DNA from: an uncultured Alphaproteobacteria bacterium | Lineage (GTDB): Bacteria > Pseudomonadota > Alphaproteobacteria > HIMB59 > GCA-002718135 | Direction of reading: 5' to 3' | Length of the DNA stretch: 64,000 bases | Assembly: GCA_902582755.1 (NCBI GenBank) | Contig: CACHSZ010000001.1 | Coordinates: forward strand, 239,774-303,773 | In this document: in pieces, positions 35,859 to 44,223 of the stretch | Position numbering within the stretch: the stretch's first letter is position 1 | How the letters are laid out: each line of letters opens with the position of its first letter | Notes under the pieces: model-generated | What the model saw: only the letters and a program-made list of their open reading frames with translations | Databases searched by the model: none | What the model was told of the DNA's origin: nothing | Made by a program: the position numbers and the translations under genes

Positions 35859-37151
35859 TCAAAGAGGAAGTAAAACTTTAAGTTGTAGACCTCCAAGATT
35901 TGACTCAGCTAATTTAACATCACCTCCATGTGATCTAATAATATCCCTTGTAATAGTTAATCCTAAACCGCTTTCTCCCTTAAGTTTGTTCCTAGAGGGG
36001 TCTAAAGTAAAAAAAGGTTTAAATACATCTTCATATTTATCTCTTGGTATGCCCTCACCATCATCATTAAATTCAATGACACAATCTTTTTCATTTGTAT
36101 AAAGAATTATTTCAATTTTTTTTGCATATCTTTTTGAATTATCAATTATATTATTAAAAGCTCTTTTAAGTTGTATCTGTCTACCAGAAGTTTGAATAAT
36201 GTTTTTCTCTTTTATAGTTAACTGAACACCATTTTTTTCAACAGTTTTAATAATATCACCCATTAATTCATTTATTATAATTGTTTCAATTGGTTCAGGT
36301 GATTCTGTTTTTACAAAACTAACATAACTATCTAACATTGAAGTCATTTCATTAACATCTACTTCAAGTTCAGATTTTGCTTTCTCATCTTTCATCAAGG
36401 AAATTTGCAATTTCATTCTTGTTAAGGGGGTTCTAAGATCATGGCTAACACCAGCTAACATTTCTGTTCTTTGCTTTAAAAATCTTTTAATTCTTGTTCT
36501 CATCTGATTAAAAGCATTAGCCGTTTGCCTTATTTCATATGCACCTGCGGTCTTAATATCTGGGGCATCTAAACCTCTTCCAAATGTCTCAGCAATTATA
36601 GCCAATCTTTTAAGCGGTCTTAATTGCTTGCTCATTAAAAAGTAAGACATAAAAAAAAGAATAATAGAAGCAAAAATCATCCAAAGTAGAAAGACAAAAG
36701 CAGATTCACTATACAGTCTATCTTTATCAACATTAATTTCTAAAATATCTTCATCAATTTGAATATATATCAAAACACCTTCTTCAAGATTAGACAAATC
36801 ATAATCAAACTTTTTTTTCAAATTACTTAATGATTGATTTAATCTTTTAGATAATATTCCTGAATTTAAACTAAATTTTGAAGACAATAATTGTTTATCA
36901 TCAATAATATTGATTTTCATTTTAAAATCCTGATTTGCTATATTAACTGCATTATCAATAAGATTACTATTAATTAATTTTACTAAAACATTAATATCTG
37001 CCGCTACAGACTCCGTCAGTCTTTTGGAAATAATACTCCATGAGGTTTGATAGAAAACAAAAGAAGTAAGTAGGACTATAATAATTATTGGTACAAAGAT
37101 GATAATTATTGATCTTCCAATTAGCGTAGAGGGTATTATTTTTTTAATCAT
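35859..37151 (-). CDS. EnvZ-like sensor histidine kinase
   Basis: A 430-residue inner-membrane kinase. Two membrane helices (about residues 12-32 and 145-168) flank a periplasmic sensor of about 110 residues; then HAMP, the HisKA phosphoacceptor SHDLRTPLTRMKLQ, and an ATPase domain with FNNIIDNSKRYAK (N box), EFNDDGEGIP (G1) and GESGLGLTI (G2). The SHDLRTPLTRM sequence is EnvZ-type. It begins on the last base of the response-regulator gene, so the two are an obvious pair. Confidence 0.92.
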   Translation of the reverse strand: MIKKIIPSTLIGRSIIIIFVPIIIIVLLTSFVFYQTSWSIISKRLTESVAADINVLVKLINSNLIDNAVNIANQDFKMKINIIDDKQLLSSKFSLNSGILSKRLNQSLSNLKKKFDYDLSNLEEGVLIYIQIDEDILEINVDKDRLYSESAFVFLLWMIFASIILFFMSYFLMSKQLRPLKRLAIIAETFGRGLDAPDIKTAGAYEIRQTANAFNQMRTRIKRFLKQRTEMLAGVSHDLRTPLTRMKLQISLMKDEKAKSELEVDVNEMTSMLDSYVSFVKTESPEPIETIIINELMGDIIKTVEKNGVQLTIKEKNIIQTSGRQIQLKRAFNNIIDNSKRYAKKIEIILYTNEKDCVIEFNDDGEGIPRDKYEDVFKPFFTLDPSRNKLKGESGLGLTITRDIIRSHGGDVKLAESNLGGLQLKVLLPL

Positions 37152-37831
37152 TAAATTTCATTACAAATAAGTTTATATCCTTTACCTCTAACAGTTTTAA
37201 TAAATTGAGGTTGTTTTGCATTTGTTTCTATTTTTTGTCTTAAACGTGTAACTTGTACATCAACTTTTCTAAGCTCATTCTCATCAAATTCCTGGTCTGC
37301 TAGTTCTTCTCTTAGAACAATATCATTTCTTTTATTTATTAATTTTACAAGTAAATTATTTTCTCCTTCTGTTAAATAAATTAATCTATCATTTTTTTGT
37401 AATTTAAAATTAGATGTATCAAAAGTAAATTCTCCAAACGTAACCTTAATTTTTTTGCTTTTAAGATTTTCAAATAAGTCTAATAAATTTTTAATTCTTA
37501 AAAATAATTCTTCTGGTTCAAATGGTTTAGATAAATAATCATCAGCACCAATTTTTAATCCATCAATTTTATCTTTGTCTTCTCCCATTGCTGTAAGCAT
37601 GATTATGGGTGTATTAGAAAATTGTTTTATATACTCAATAAGTCCTATACCATCACCACTTGGCATCATTCTATCAAGAATGATTAAATCAAACAAAACA
37701 AGAGATAAAATTTCTTTCGCTTCATTATAATCCTCACTTTGATAAACTTGTAAATTTTTTTCTATTAAATAATCTTTAAGCAGTTCCCTCAATCTTTTAT
37801 CATCATCAACAATCAAGATATTTTTATTCAT
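37151..37831 (-). CDS. OmpR-family response regulator (PetR/OmpR-like)
   Basis: A 226-residue regulator. The receiver domain has acidic pocket DDD, phosphoacceptor in LIILDRMMPSGDG and the LTAMGEDKDKIDGLKIGADDYLSKPF block with conserved Thr and Lys. The C-terminal winged helix ends VRGKGYKL. It is 2 nt behind a MarR gene and 1 nt ahead of the kinase. A marR-ompR order next to bc1 genes elsewhere (PetP-PetR in Rhodobacter) suggests control of respiration, but petABC are 9 kb away here. Confidence 0.92.
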   Translation of the reverse strand: MNKNILIVDDDKRLRELLKDYLIEKNLQVYQSEDYNEAKEILSLVLFDLIILDRMMPSGDGIGLIEYIKQFSNTPIIMLTAMGEDKDKIDGLKIGADDYLSKPFEPEELFLRIKNLLDLFENLKSKKIKVTFGEFTFDTSNFKLQKNDRLIYLTEGENNLLVKLINKRNDIVLREELADQEFDENELRKVDVQVTRLRQKIETNAKQPQFIKTVRGKGYKLICNEI

Positions 37832-37833
37832 TA

Positions 37834-38319
37834 TTACTTATTAAGTTCATCAAATTTTTCTTTATTTTTATCATCGACCATTTCGTACAATATCTTTTTA
37901 AAACCATTTATATCCATTTCATTGAATTTTAATAAAACATTACGTATTTTTTTTATTTGAATTTCGGATAATTTTTTCTCTAATTCTTGACCTTTTTTTG
38001 AAAGTATTAATTTTTTAGTACGCTTATCTTCACCAACAGATAATATAATATATTTCTCGTTTACAAGTTGGTTCAATACTCTAGACAAACTTTGTTTAGT
38101 TATTTTTAATATTGAAAGGAGTTCTTTAATTGTAAGATTGTTTTGCTTTCCAACAAAGTATATCACTCGATGATGCGCCCTACCAAAATTTATTTTTTCC
38201 AAAACTTTATCAGGACCTTCTGTAAAATCTCTATATGAGAAAAATAACAGTTCTATAATCTTTCTAATTTCCTCCTCATTTAAAAAAAGAGGTGTTAACA
38301 ACTTATTTAGGTCAGCCAT
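37834..38319 (-). CDS. MarR-family transcriptional regulator (PetP-like)
   Basis: A 161-residue winged-helix regulator. The DNA-binding part is NNLTIKELLSILKITKQSLSRVLNQLVNEKYI, followed by the wing VGEDKRTKKLILSKKG. FGRAHHRVIYFVG is typical of the PetP subgroup. It is first in the marR-ompR-envZ unit and faces ilvE. An imperfectly spaced inverted repeat ATTGACT...AGTCAAT in the divergent gap could be its operator. Confidence 0.85.
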   Translation of the reverse strand: MADLNKLLTPLFLNEEEIRKIIELLFFSYRDFTEGPDKVLEKINFGRAHHRVIYFVGKQNNLTIKELLSILKITKQSLSRVLNQLVNEKYIILSVGEDKRTKKLILSKKGQELEKKLSEIQIKKIRNVLLKFNEMDINGFKKILYEMVDDKNKEKFDELNK

Positions 38320-38351
38320 ATTGACTTAATTATGCATCACTGATAGTCAAT
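38320..38351. promoter_or_regulatory. Inverted repeat ATTGACT-N18-AGTCAAT in the marR/ilvE divergent gap
   Basis: Seven-base arms 18 nt apart cover most of the 59-nt gap between marR and ilvE. Two such half-sites could bind MarR or OmpR dimers and link the regulators to ilvE. Evidence is the symmetry alone. Confidence 0.35.
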
Positions 38352-38378
38352 TGTCATTAAAAAAAATTAACAAATAAA

Positions 38379-39263
38379 ATGCTTAAATCGTTCGAAAAAA
38401 GAGATGGATGGATTTGGATGAATGGTAAAATAATTCCATGGCAGGATGCAAATTCCCATATAATCACCCAAGGTCTGCATTATGCAAGCGCAGTATTTGA
38501 GGGGGAAAGAGCATACAACGGAAAGATTTTTAAATCAGAGGAGCATACTAAAAGGTTTTTTAAATCTGCGGAAATAATTGGAATGGAAATTCCTTTTACA
38601 TATGAACAAATAAATAAAGCAAAATACGAACTAATTGAAAAAATGAATTATAAAAATTGTTATGTAAGGCCGCTTGCTTGGAGGGGCGGTGATCAAATGG
38701 GTCTATCAACAGGTAAATCGAATATAAATGTAGCTATTGCTGTTTGGGATGATTGGGCAACATATTTTAAAATTGAAGATCAAAAAGCAGGTTTGAGATT
38801 AATTACATCGCCTTGGAAAAGACCTGCACCAGATACTGCTCCATATGAAGCAAAAGCTTCTGGCCCCTACATTATATGTACTCTGTCAAAAGAATTTGCA
38901 GAAAAAAAAGGCTATCATGATGCCTTGATGCTAGATTACAGAGGTTATGTTGCTGAAGGCACAGGAGCAAATATTTTTTTTATTAAAGATAACAATATCC
39001 ATACTCCAATTCCAGATTGTTTTCTTAATGGGATTACACGTCAAACAGTTATTGAAATGGCAACAAGTCAAGGTTTTGAAATTACAGAAAAGCATTTAAT
39101 GCCTGACGAAATTGGAAATTACGATGAAGCTTTTTTAACAGGTACTGCTGCAGAAATTACTCCCATTAAATCTATAGATGATTTTAAATATAATACTGGT
39201 GATAATACTACCACTTTTAAATTTATGAATGATTTTAGCGATATGGTTAAAAACGCTAGCTAG
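38379..39263 (+). CDS. ilvE: Branched-chain amino acid aminotransferase
   Basis: A 294-residue fold-type IV PLP aminotransferase for Leu, Ile and Val. HYASAVFEGERAYNG is the substrate loop, EAKASGPYIICTLSK includes the PLP-binding Lys, and GTGANIFFIKDNNIHTP with FLTGTAAEITPI completes the active site. Position beside the marR-ompR-envZ set is common in Alphaproteobacteria. Overlaps convergent moaE by 8 nt. Confidence 0.93.
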   Translation: MLKSFEKRDGWIWMNGKIIPWQDANSHIITQGLHYASAVFEGERAYNGKIFKSEEHTKRFFKSAEIIGMEIPFTYEQINKAKYELIEKMNYKNCYVRPLAWRGGDQMGLSTGKSNINVAIAVWDDWATYFKIEDQKAGLRLITSPWKRPAPDTAPYEAKASGPYIICTLSKEFAEKKGYHDALMLDYRGYVAEGTGANIFFIKDNNIHTPIPDCFLNGITRQTVIEMATSQGFEITEKHLMPDEIGNYDEAFLTGTAAEITPIKSIDDFKYNTGDNTTTFKFMNDFSDMVKNAS

Positions 39264-39672
39264 AATTTTCTAACCATTCATTATCTTTATAATAAAATTC
39301 ATTTTTCCAGAATGGAGCATCCTTTTTTAAATAATCCATAATAAACTCACAAGCTTCAAAACTATTTTTTCTATGTTGTGAAAAACAACAAACTAAAACA
39401 ATTTTTTCATTAACAAACAATTTTCCATATCTATGTATTATCAAAGTTTCAATTAAACCCCATTTTTTAGTCGCGTTATATTCGATTTTTGATAATTCTT
39501 TAAATGCCATTTCTTGATAAACTTCTAAATTTAAGTATTTAACATCTTTATTGTTGTTTAAATCTCTCACATACCCAACAAAAGAAGTTAGTGCTCCTAT
39601 GTCTGAATGTTTATTTTTAATTTTCTCTATTTCTTCTTCTAAATTAAAATTTTTTTTTTGTATTTTTATCAT
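39256..39672 (-). CDS. moaE: Molybdopterin synthase catalytic subunit
   Basis: A 138-residue subunit that with MoaD puts sulfur into precursor Z to make molybdopterin. ALTSFVGYVRD, YNATKKWG, IIHRYGKL and CCFSQHRKNSFEACEFIMDYLKKDAPFWKNE follow the family order, with active-site Lys in the last block. It starts on the last base of moaD. The presence of both subunits implies a molybdoenzyme somewhere in the genome; none is seen here. Confidence 0.92.
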   Translation of the reverse strand: MIKIQKKNFNLEEEIEKIKNKHSDIGALTSFVGYVRDLNNNKDVKYLNLEVYQEMAFKELSKIEYNATKKWGLIETLIIHRYGKLFVNEKIVLVCCFSQHRKNSFEACEFIMDYLKKDAPFWKNEFYYKDNEWLENSS

Positions 39673-39917
39673 TACCCACCACTAACTGGAGGAAAGATTG
39701 CAATTTCATCAATTGGTTTTAAATTCAAATTTTCTGAAACATATTCCTGATTAATTGCAAATCTTAAAACATCTTGTAAAAAATGTTTTTTTAGCTCAGG
39801 ATATAAATTTTCTAAATATTTTTTTAATTCTTGTATGCTTTTAGGGTGATTTATATCAATTATTTCTTCTTCTTTATTTGTTATATCTTTAATCCAAGCA
39901 AAATATCGTATTCTCAT
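39672..39917 (-). CDS. moaD: Molybdopterin synthase sulfur carrier subunit
   Basis: An 81-residue ubiquitin-fold protein ending in the diagnostic FPPVSGG, whose terminal glycine is thiocarboxylated. It begins MRIRYFAWIKD, as usual for alphaproteobacterial MoaD. One base separates it from pgsA. Confidence 0.93.
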   Translation of the reverse strand: MRIRYFAWIKDITNKEEEIIDINHPKSIQELKKYLENLYPELKKHFLQDVLRFAINQEYVSENLNLKPIDEIAIFPPVSGG

Positions 39918-39918
39918 T

Positions 39919-40461
39919 TTAAAAATGTTTTATTGATCCTTTAATATAATCATAGGCTGTGTAGAGAGTTAGAATTCCGGCAATCCAAAGAAAAGTCTTA
40001 CCTAAATAAATAATAAAAGATAAATTTAGATTACTCTCAGATAATATAAGTAATCCAAGTGCAGCTAGTTGAAGGAAGGTTTTTGCTTTTGCAATTCTTG
40101 AAACTGGTATACTAATTTTTATCCCTGCTAAGTATTCCCTTAAACCTGATACTGTTATTTCTCTTAACAATATTATTAGGGCTGGAATAGTATCCCAGTC
40201 TTTTATTACACCCATAGAAGTTAAAATAAGAATAACTGCTGCTACTAATAATTTATCTGCAATTGGATCTAAAAATGTTCCAAAGTTTGTAACTTCATTT
40301 CTTAGTCTTGCTAAATAACCATCAAAATAATCTGTTATTCCAGCTAAACAAAATAAAATAAAGGCAATCCAACCAAAGAATGGATTCGTAAGATATATAC
40401 AAATCACTATAATTGGGATTATAGCTATTCTAATTATTGTTAGAATATTCGATATATTCAT
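39919..40461 (-). CDS. pgsA: CDP-diacylglycerol-glycerol-3-phosphate 3-phosphatidyltransferase
   Basis: A 180-residue membrane enzyme that makes phosphatidylglycerophosphate. The CDP-alcohol phosphatidyltransferase motif is DYFDGYLARLRNEVTNFGTFLDPIADK, with the four metal-binding Asp residues in place. Four to five helices. It follows uvrC in the uvrC-pgsA-moaD-moaE order conserved in the class. Confidence 0.94.
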   Translation of the reverse strand: MNISNILTIIRIAIIPIIVICIYLTNPFFGWIAFILFCLAGITDYFDGYLARLRNEVTNFGTFLDPIADKLLVAAVILILTSMGVIKDWDTIPALIILLREITVSGLREYLAGIKISIPVSRIAKAKTFLQLAALGLLILSESNLNLSFIIYLGKTFLWIAGILTLYTAYDYIKGSIKHF

Positions 40462-40488
40462 TTCTATTCTTTGTAGATGAAGAATTTT

Positions 40489-42321
40489 TTAAACGCTATG
40501 AAAATATTCATAAATTTTTGTAAGAATTGACTCAGGTATAGATTTAACCTCTTTTAATTCATCTAAACTAGCTAATTTTAATTTCTCGACTGTGCCAAAG
40601 TGTTTTTTTAAAATTTTCTTTCTTTCAGGACCTACTCCTTCTATATCATCAAATACAGATTTGACACTCATCTTTGCTCTCTTTGATCGATGAGTTGTTA
40701 TTGCAAATCTATGAACCTCATCTCTAATATTTTGTAAAAAATGAAGAAGTGGATTATTTTCATTTAACCTATGTGTAAATTTATCATGTACCAGAATTTC
40801 TCTACCTGCATCTCTTTCCTCACCTTTTGCCATAGAGATAATTGGTATATCTATTTTTAAACTATCTAAAACTTTTTTTGCAGAATTATATTGTCCTTTG
40901 CCTCCATCTATAAGCAATAAACTTGGCAAATCTAATTCGTCTTGAAATTTTGAATTACTAAATCTCCTAGTAAGCATTTCTTTCATCATATAATAATCAT
41001 CAACTTTATTTTTGTTTTCTTCAAGATCAAATCGAATATTAAATTTTCTATAATTTGATTTTATAAATCCGTTTTGATTATAGGCAACCATTACACCTAC
41101 AGGATGTTTTCCAAATGTATGGCTATTATCGTAAGCTTCTATTTTTATAATTTCATTTTTGAGTTTAAATATTTTTTTAATTTCTGAATTAAAACTATCA
41201 AAAGATTTAAGTTTATTTAATTTAATATCTAAATTTATTTTAGAATTTTTTTCCGCAAATTTAAGTAAATTTTTTTTAGGTCCTTTTAATGGTTTAATGA
41301 ATTTTGTTTTATCAAAATTTTTTCCTAAAATTTGTGAATTATTATTTTTATTAATGGTAATGTTAGTAATAATTGTCTCAGGAATATCTTTTTCTGCATA
41401 AAATATATTTAAGAAACCTAACATTATTTCCTCGTGATCTAATAAGTTGTCATGATCTGGAAAGAAAGCTTTGCCACCATAAGATGTATTATTTCTAAAA
41501 AAACTTCCATAAATACATGTTTTTCCTTCATTTAATGTTATTGCAAAAATGTCAGCATTTTTTATATCCTTAATCTTAATTGAATTATTTTGTTCAATAT
41601 GTCTTAAAGCTTTAAGTCTATCTCTTAAAGATGCTGCTAATTCAAAATTATTTTTTTTTGATGCCTTATACATTTGATCTGTGAAATTTTTTTGTATTTT
41701 TTGAGAATTGCCACTACTAAGAAAATCATCTGCTGCCTCTATTAATTTTGAATAGGCTTCTTTTGTTATTTTTCCTCCGCAAGGACCAGAACATCTTTTA
41801 AGATAATAATTGAAGCACAGTTTATTTCCTGCATTTACCTCTTTGTCTGTGCATGATCTTAAAAGAAATATTCGTTGTATTGTATTAATAGTTCTATTTA
41901 CTGCATCTGGACTTGCAAATGGTCCATAATATCTACCTTTTCTCTTTTGAGGACCACGATGTTTTTCAATTCTAGGAAAATCATGTTCTGATGAAATAAA
42001 TATATAAGGGAATGATTTATCGTCTCTTAACAGAACATTAAATCGCGGTTTATGTTTTTTAATTAAATTACATTCAAGTATGATTGCTTCTAACTCTGTA
42101 TTTGTGACAAAGAAGTTCATTGATTTAGTTAGACTAACCATTCTTTGAATTCTTCTGGTTAGGTTATTTAAAGATAGATAATTCTTTACTCTATTAGATA
42201 ATACTTTTGCTTTTCCAATATATAGAATGTTACCCTTTTCATCTTGCATTTGGTATACACCAGGTTGATTAGGCAAAGTTTTAGATGTAGCCTTAATAAT
42301 CTCTTGTCCAAGAAGCGTCAT
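40489..42321 (-). CDS. uvrC: Excinuclease ABC subunit C
   Basis: A 610-residue nuclease making both incisions in nucleotide excision repair. The N-terminal GIY-YIG domain is PGVYQMQDEKGNILYIGKAKVLSNRVKNYL, then a Cys-rich cluster (LCFNYYLKRCSGPCGG), the UvrB-interacting motif near residue 205, the RNase H-like endonuclease (IEAYDNSHTFGKHPVGVMV, LLLIDGGKGQ) and a C-terminal HhH pair (IEGVGPERKKILKKHFG). Full length. Confidence 0.96.
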   Translation of the reverse strand: MTLLGQEIIKATSKTLPNQPGVYQMQDEKGNILYIGKAKVLSNRVKNYLSLNNLTRRIQRMVSLTKSMNFFVTNTELEAIILECNLIKKHKPRFNVLLRDDKSFPYIFISSEHDFPRIEKHRGPQKRKGRYYGPFASPDAVNRTINTIQRIFLLRSCTDKEVNAGNKLCFNYYLKRCSGPCGGKITKEAYSKLIEAADDFLSSGNSQKIQKNFTDQMYKASKKNNFELAASLRDRLKALRHIEQNNSIKIKDIKNADIFAITLNEGKTCIYGSFFRNNTSYGGKAFFPDHDNLLDHEEIMLGFLNIFYAEKDIPETIITNITINKNNNSQILGKNFDKTKFIKPLKGPKKNLLKFAEKNSKINLDIKLNKLKSFDSFNSEIKKIFKLKNEIIKIEAYDNSHTFGKHPVGVMVAYNQNGFIKSNYRKFNIRFDLEENKNKVDDYYMMKEMLTRRFSNSKFQDELDLPSLLLIDGGKGQYNSAKKVLDSLKIDIPIISMAKGEERDAGREILVHDKFTHRLNENNPLLHFLQNIRDEVHRFAITTHRSKRAKMSVKSVFDDIEGVGPERKKILKKHFGTVEKLKLASLDELKEVKSIPESILTKIYEYFHSV

Positions 42322-42453
42322 TTTATCAATCGTAAATAATTATTTTTTCATTAAATAGGAATTTTATAAAATTAATAAATAACTAACAAGATTATTGTAG
42401 TTCATTTAATAATTAATTTAATGTAGGAAAGAATAATATATTAAGGATTTATT

Positions 42454-44223
42454 ATGGCAAAAATGACAACTGAAGAGGCTTTCGTGAAAGTATTACAAAA
42501 ACACGGTATTCAACATGCTTTTGGAATAATTGGATCTGCATTTATGCCAATATCAGATCTTTTTCCTAAAGCTGGAATAACATTTTGGGATGTAGCTCAT
42601 GAAACAAATGGTGGAATTATGGCTGATGGTTATACAAGATCAACTGGTAAAATCGCTATGTGTATTGCGCAAAACGGACCTGGTATAACTGGTTTAGTTA
42701 CACCTATAAAAACTGCTTTTTGGAATCATACTCCAATGCTCTTAGTTACTCCTCAAGCAGCTAACAAAACTATTGGTCAAGGAGGTTTCCAAGAAGTCGA
42801 GCAAATGAACTTATTTAAAGATATGGTGTGCTATCAAGAAGAAGTAAGAGATCCCTCAAGAGTTGCAGAAGTTTTAAATAGAGTTATTTCAAAAGCTATT
42901 AAAGGATCTGCTCCTGCTCAATTAAATATACCAAGAGATTTTTGGACTCAAGTTGTTGATATTGATCTGCCACCTATAATTAAATTTGAAAGACCTGCAG
43001 GTGGAACAGAAGCAATTAAAGAAGCTGCCGATCTTTTATCTAATGCAAAATTCCCAGTCATTTTATCTGGTGCTGGAGTAATTTTAGCTGATGCTATTGA
43101 TGATTGCAAAAAACTTGCTGAAAAATTAAGCGCTCCAGTTGCTTGCGGATACCAACACAATGATAGTTTTCCTGGCAAACATCCTCTTGCGGTTGGTCCT
43201 TTAGGCTACAATGGATCTAAAGCAGCAATGGAAATAATATCTAAGGCAGATGTAGTTCTCGCACTTGGTACAAGGTTAAATCCTTTCTCAACTTTACCAG
43301 GTTATGGAATAGATTATTGGCCAAAAAATGCTGATGTCATTCAAGTTGATATCAATTCCGATCGCATTGGTTTAACAAAAAAAATAAGTGTTGGTATTTG
43401 TGGAGATGCGAAACTAGTTGCAGAACAAATTTTAGAAAACCTTACAACAAATGCAGGTGATAAAGATAGAAGAGAAAGAGAAGAGTTAATTCATAAGACA
43501 AAGTCAGCTTGGCTTCAAACATTAACTGGCCTTGATCATGAAGAAGATGATCCTGGCACGTCTTGGAATAAAGATTCACGAGATAGAGAACCAGAGAAAA
43601 TGTCACCAAGAATGGCATGGCGAGCTATTCAAGCAGGTCTTCCTGAAGATGCAATTATATCAAGTGATATAGGAAATAATTGTGCAATCGGTAATGCTTA
43701 TCCAACATTTGAGAATGGTAGAAAGTATTTAGCACCGGGTTTATTTGGACCATGTGGTTATGGTTTTCCATCAGTTATTGGAGCAAAAATAGGTTGTCCA
43801 AATACACCAGTTGTTGGCTTTGCAGGTGACGGCGCATTTGGAATAAGTATGAGTGAAATGACTTCTTGTAATAGAGAAGGTTGGCCAAATATTACAATGA
43901 TAATTTTTAGAAATTATCAATGGGGAGCGGAGAAAAGAAATACTACACTTTGGTATAATAATAATTTTGTTGGAACAGAACTTGATCCTAAATTAAGCTA
44001 TGCAAAGATTGCAGAAGCGTGTGGATTTAAAGGTATTAAAGTTCACACTCAAGAGGAACTAACAGAAGCTTTACAACAATCTTGCAAGGATCAAATGGAA
44101 GGTATAACTACTTTTATAGAAGTAATGTTAAACCAAGAACTGGGAGAACCTTTTAGAAGAGATGCTATGAAAGCACCAGTTGAAGTTGCTGGTATTGACC
44201 CTCAAGATACAGTAGTTCAATAA
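42454..44223 (+). CDS. xsc: Sulfoacetaldehyde acetyltransferase
   Basis: A 589-residue ThDP enzyme that converts sulfoacetaldehyde plus phosphate to acetyl phosphate and sulfite, the desulfonation step for taurine and isethionate. HETNGGIMADGYTRSTG holds the cofactor-activating Glu region; NGPGITGLVTPIKTAFWNHTPMLLVTPQAA and GDGAFGISMSEMTSCNREGWPN (ThDP/Mg motif) match Xsc more closely than acetolactate synthase. A clear AAGGA ribosome site lies 6 nt ahead, after a 132-nt gap. No pta or taurine transaminase gene is adjacent; the neighbour converges end to end with the GMC gene. Confidence 0.92.
   Translation: MAKMTTEEAFVKVLQKHGIQHAFGIIGSAFMPISDLFPKAGITFWDVAHETNGGIMADGYTRSTGKIAMCIAQNGPGITGLVTPIKTAFWNHTPMLLVTPQAANKTIGQGGFQEVEQMNLFKDMVCYQEEVRDPSRVAEVLNRVISKAIKGSAPAQLNIPRDFWTQVVDIDLPPIIKFERPAGGTEAIKEAADLLSNAKFPVILSGAGVILADAIDDCKKLAEKLSAPVACGYQHNDSFPGKHPLAVGPLGYNGSKAAMEIISKADVVLALGTRLNPFSTLPGYGIDYWPKNADVIQVDINSDRIGLTKKISVGICGDAKLVAEQILENLTTNAGDKDRREREELIHKTKSAWLQTLTGLDHEEDDPGTSWNKDSRDREPEKMSPRMAWRAIQAGLPEDAIISSDIGNNCAIGNAYPTFENGRKYLAPGLFGPCGYGFPSVIGAKIGCPNTPVVGFAGDGAFGISMSEMTSCNREGWPNITMIIFRNYQWGAEKRNTTLWYNNNFVGTELDPKLSYAKIAEACGFKGIKVHTQEELTEALQQSCKDQMEGITTFIEVMLNQELGEPFRRDAMKAPVEVAGIDPQDTVVQ

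Noticed and set aside
42454-44223. Acetolactate synthase large subunit (ilvB)
   Set aside because: Motif wording matches Xsc and no ilvH small subunit follows.
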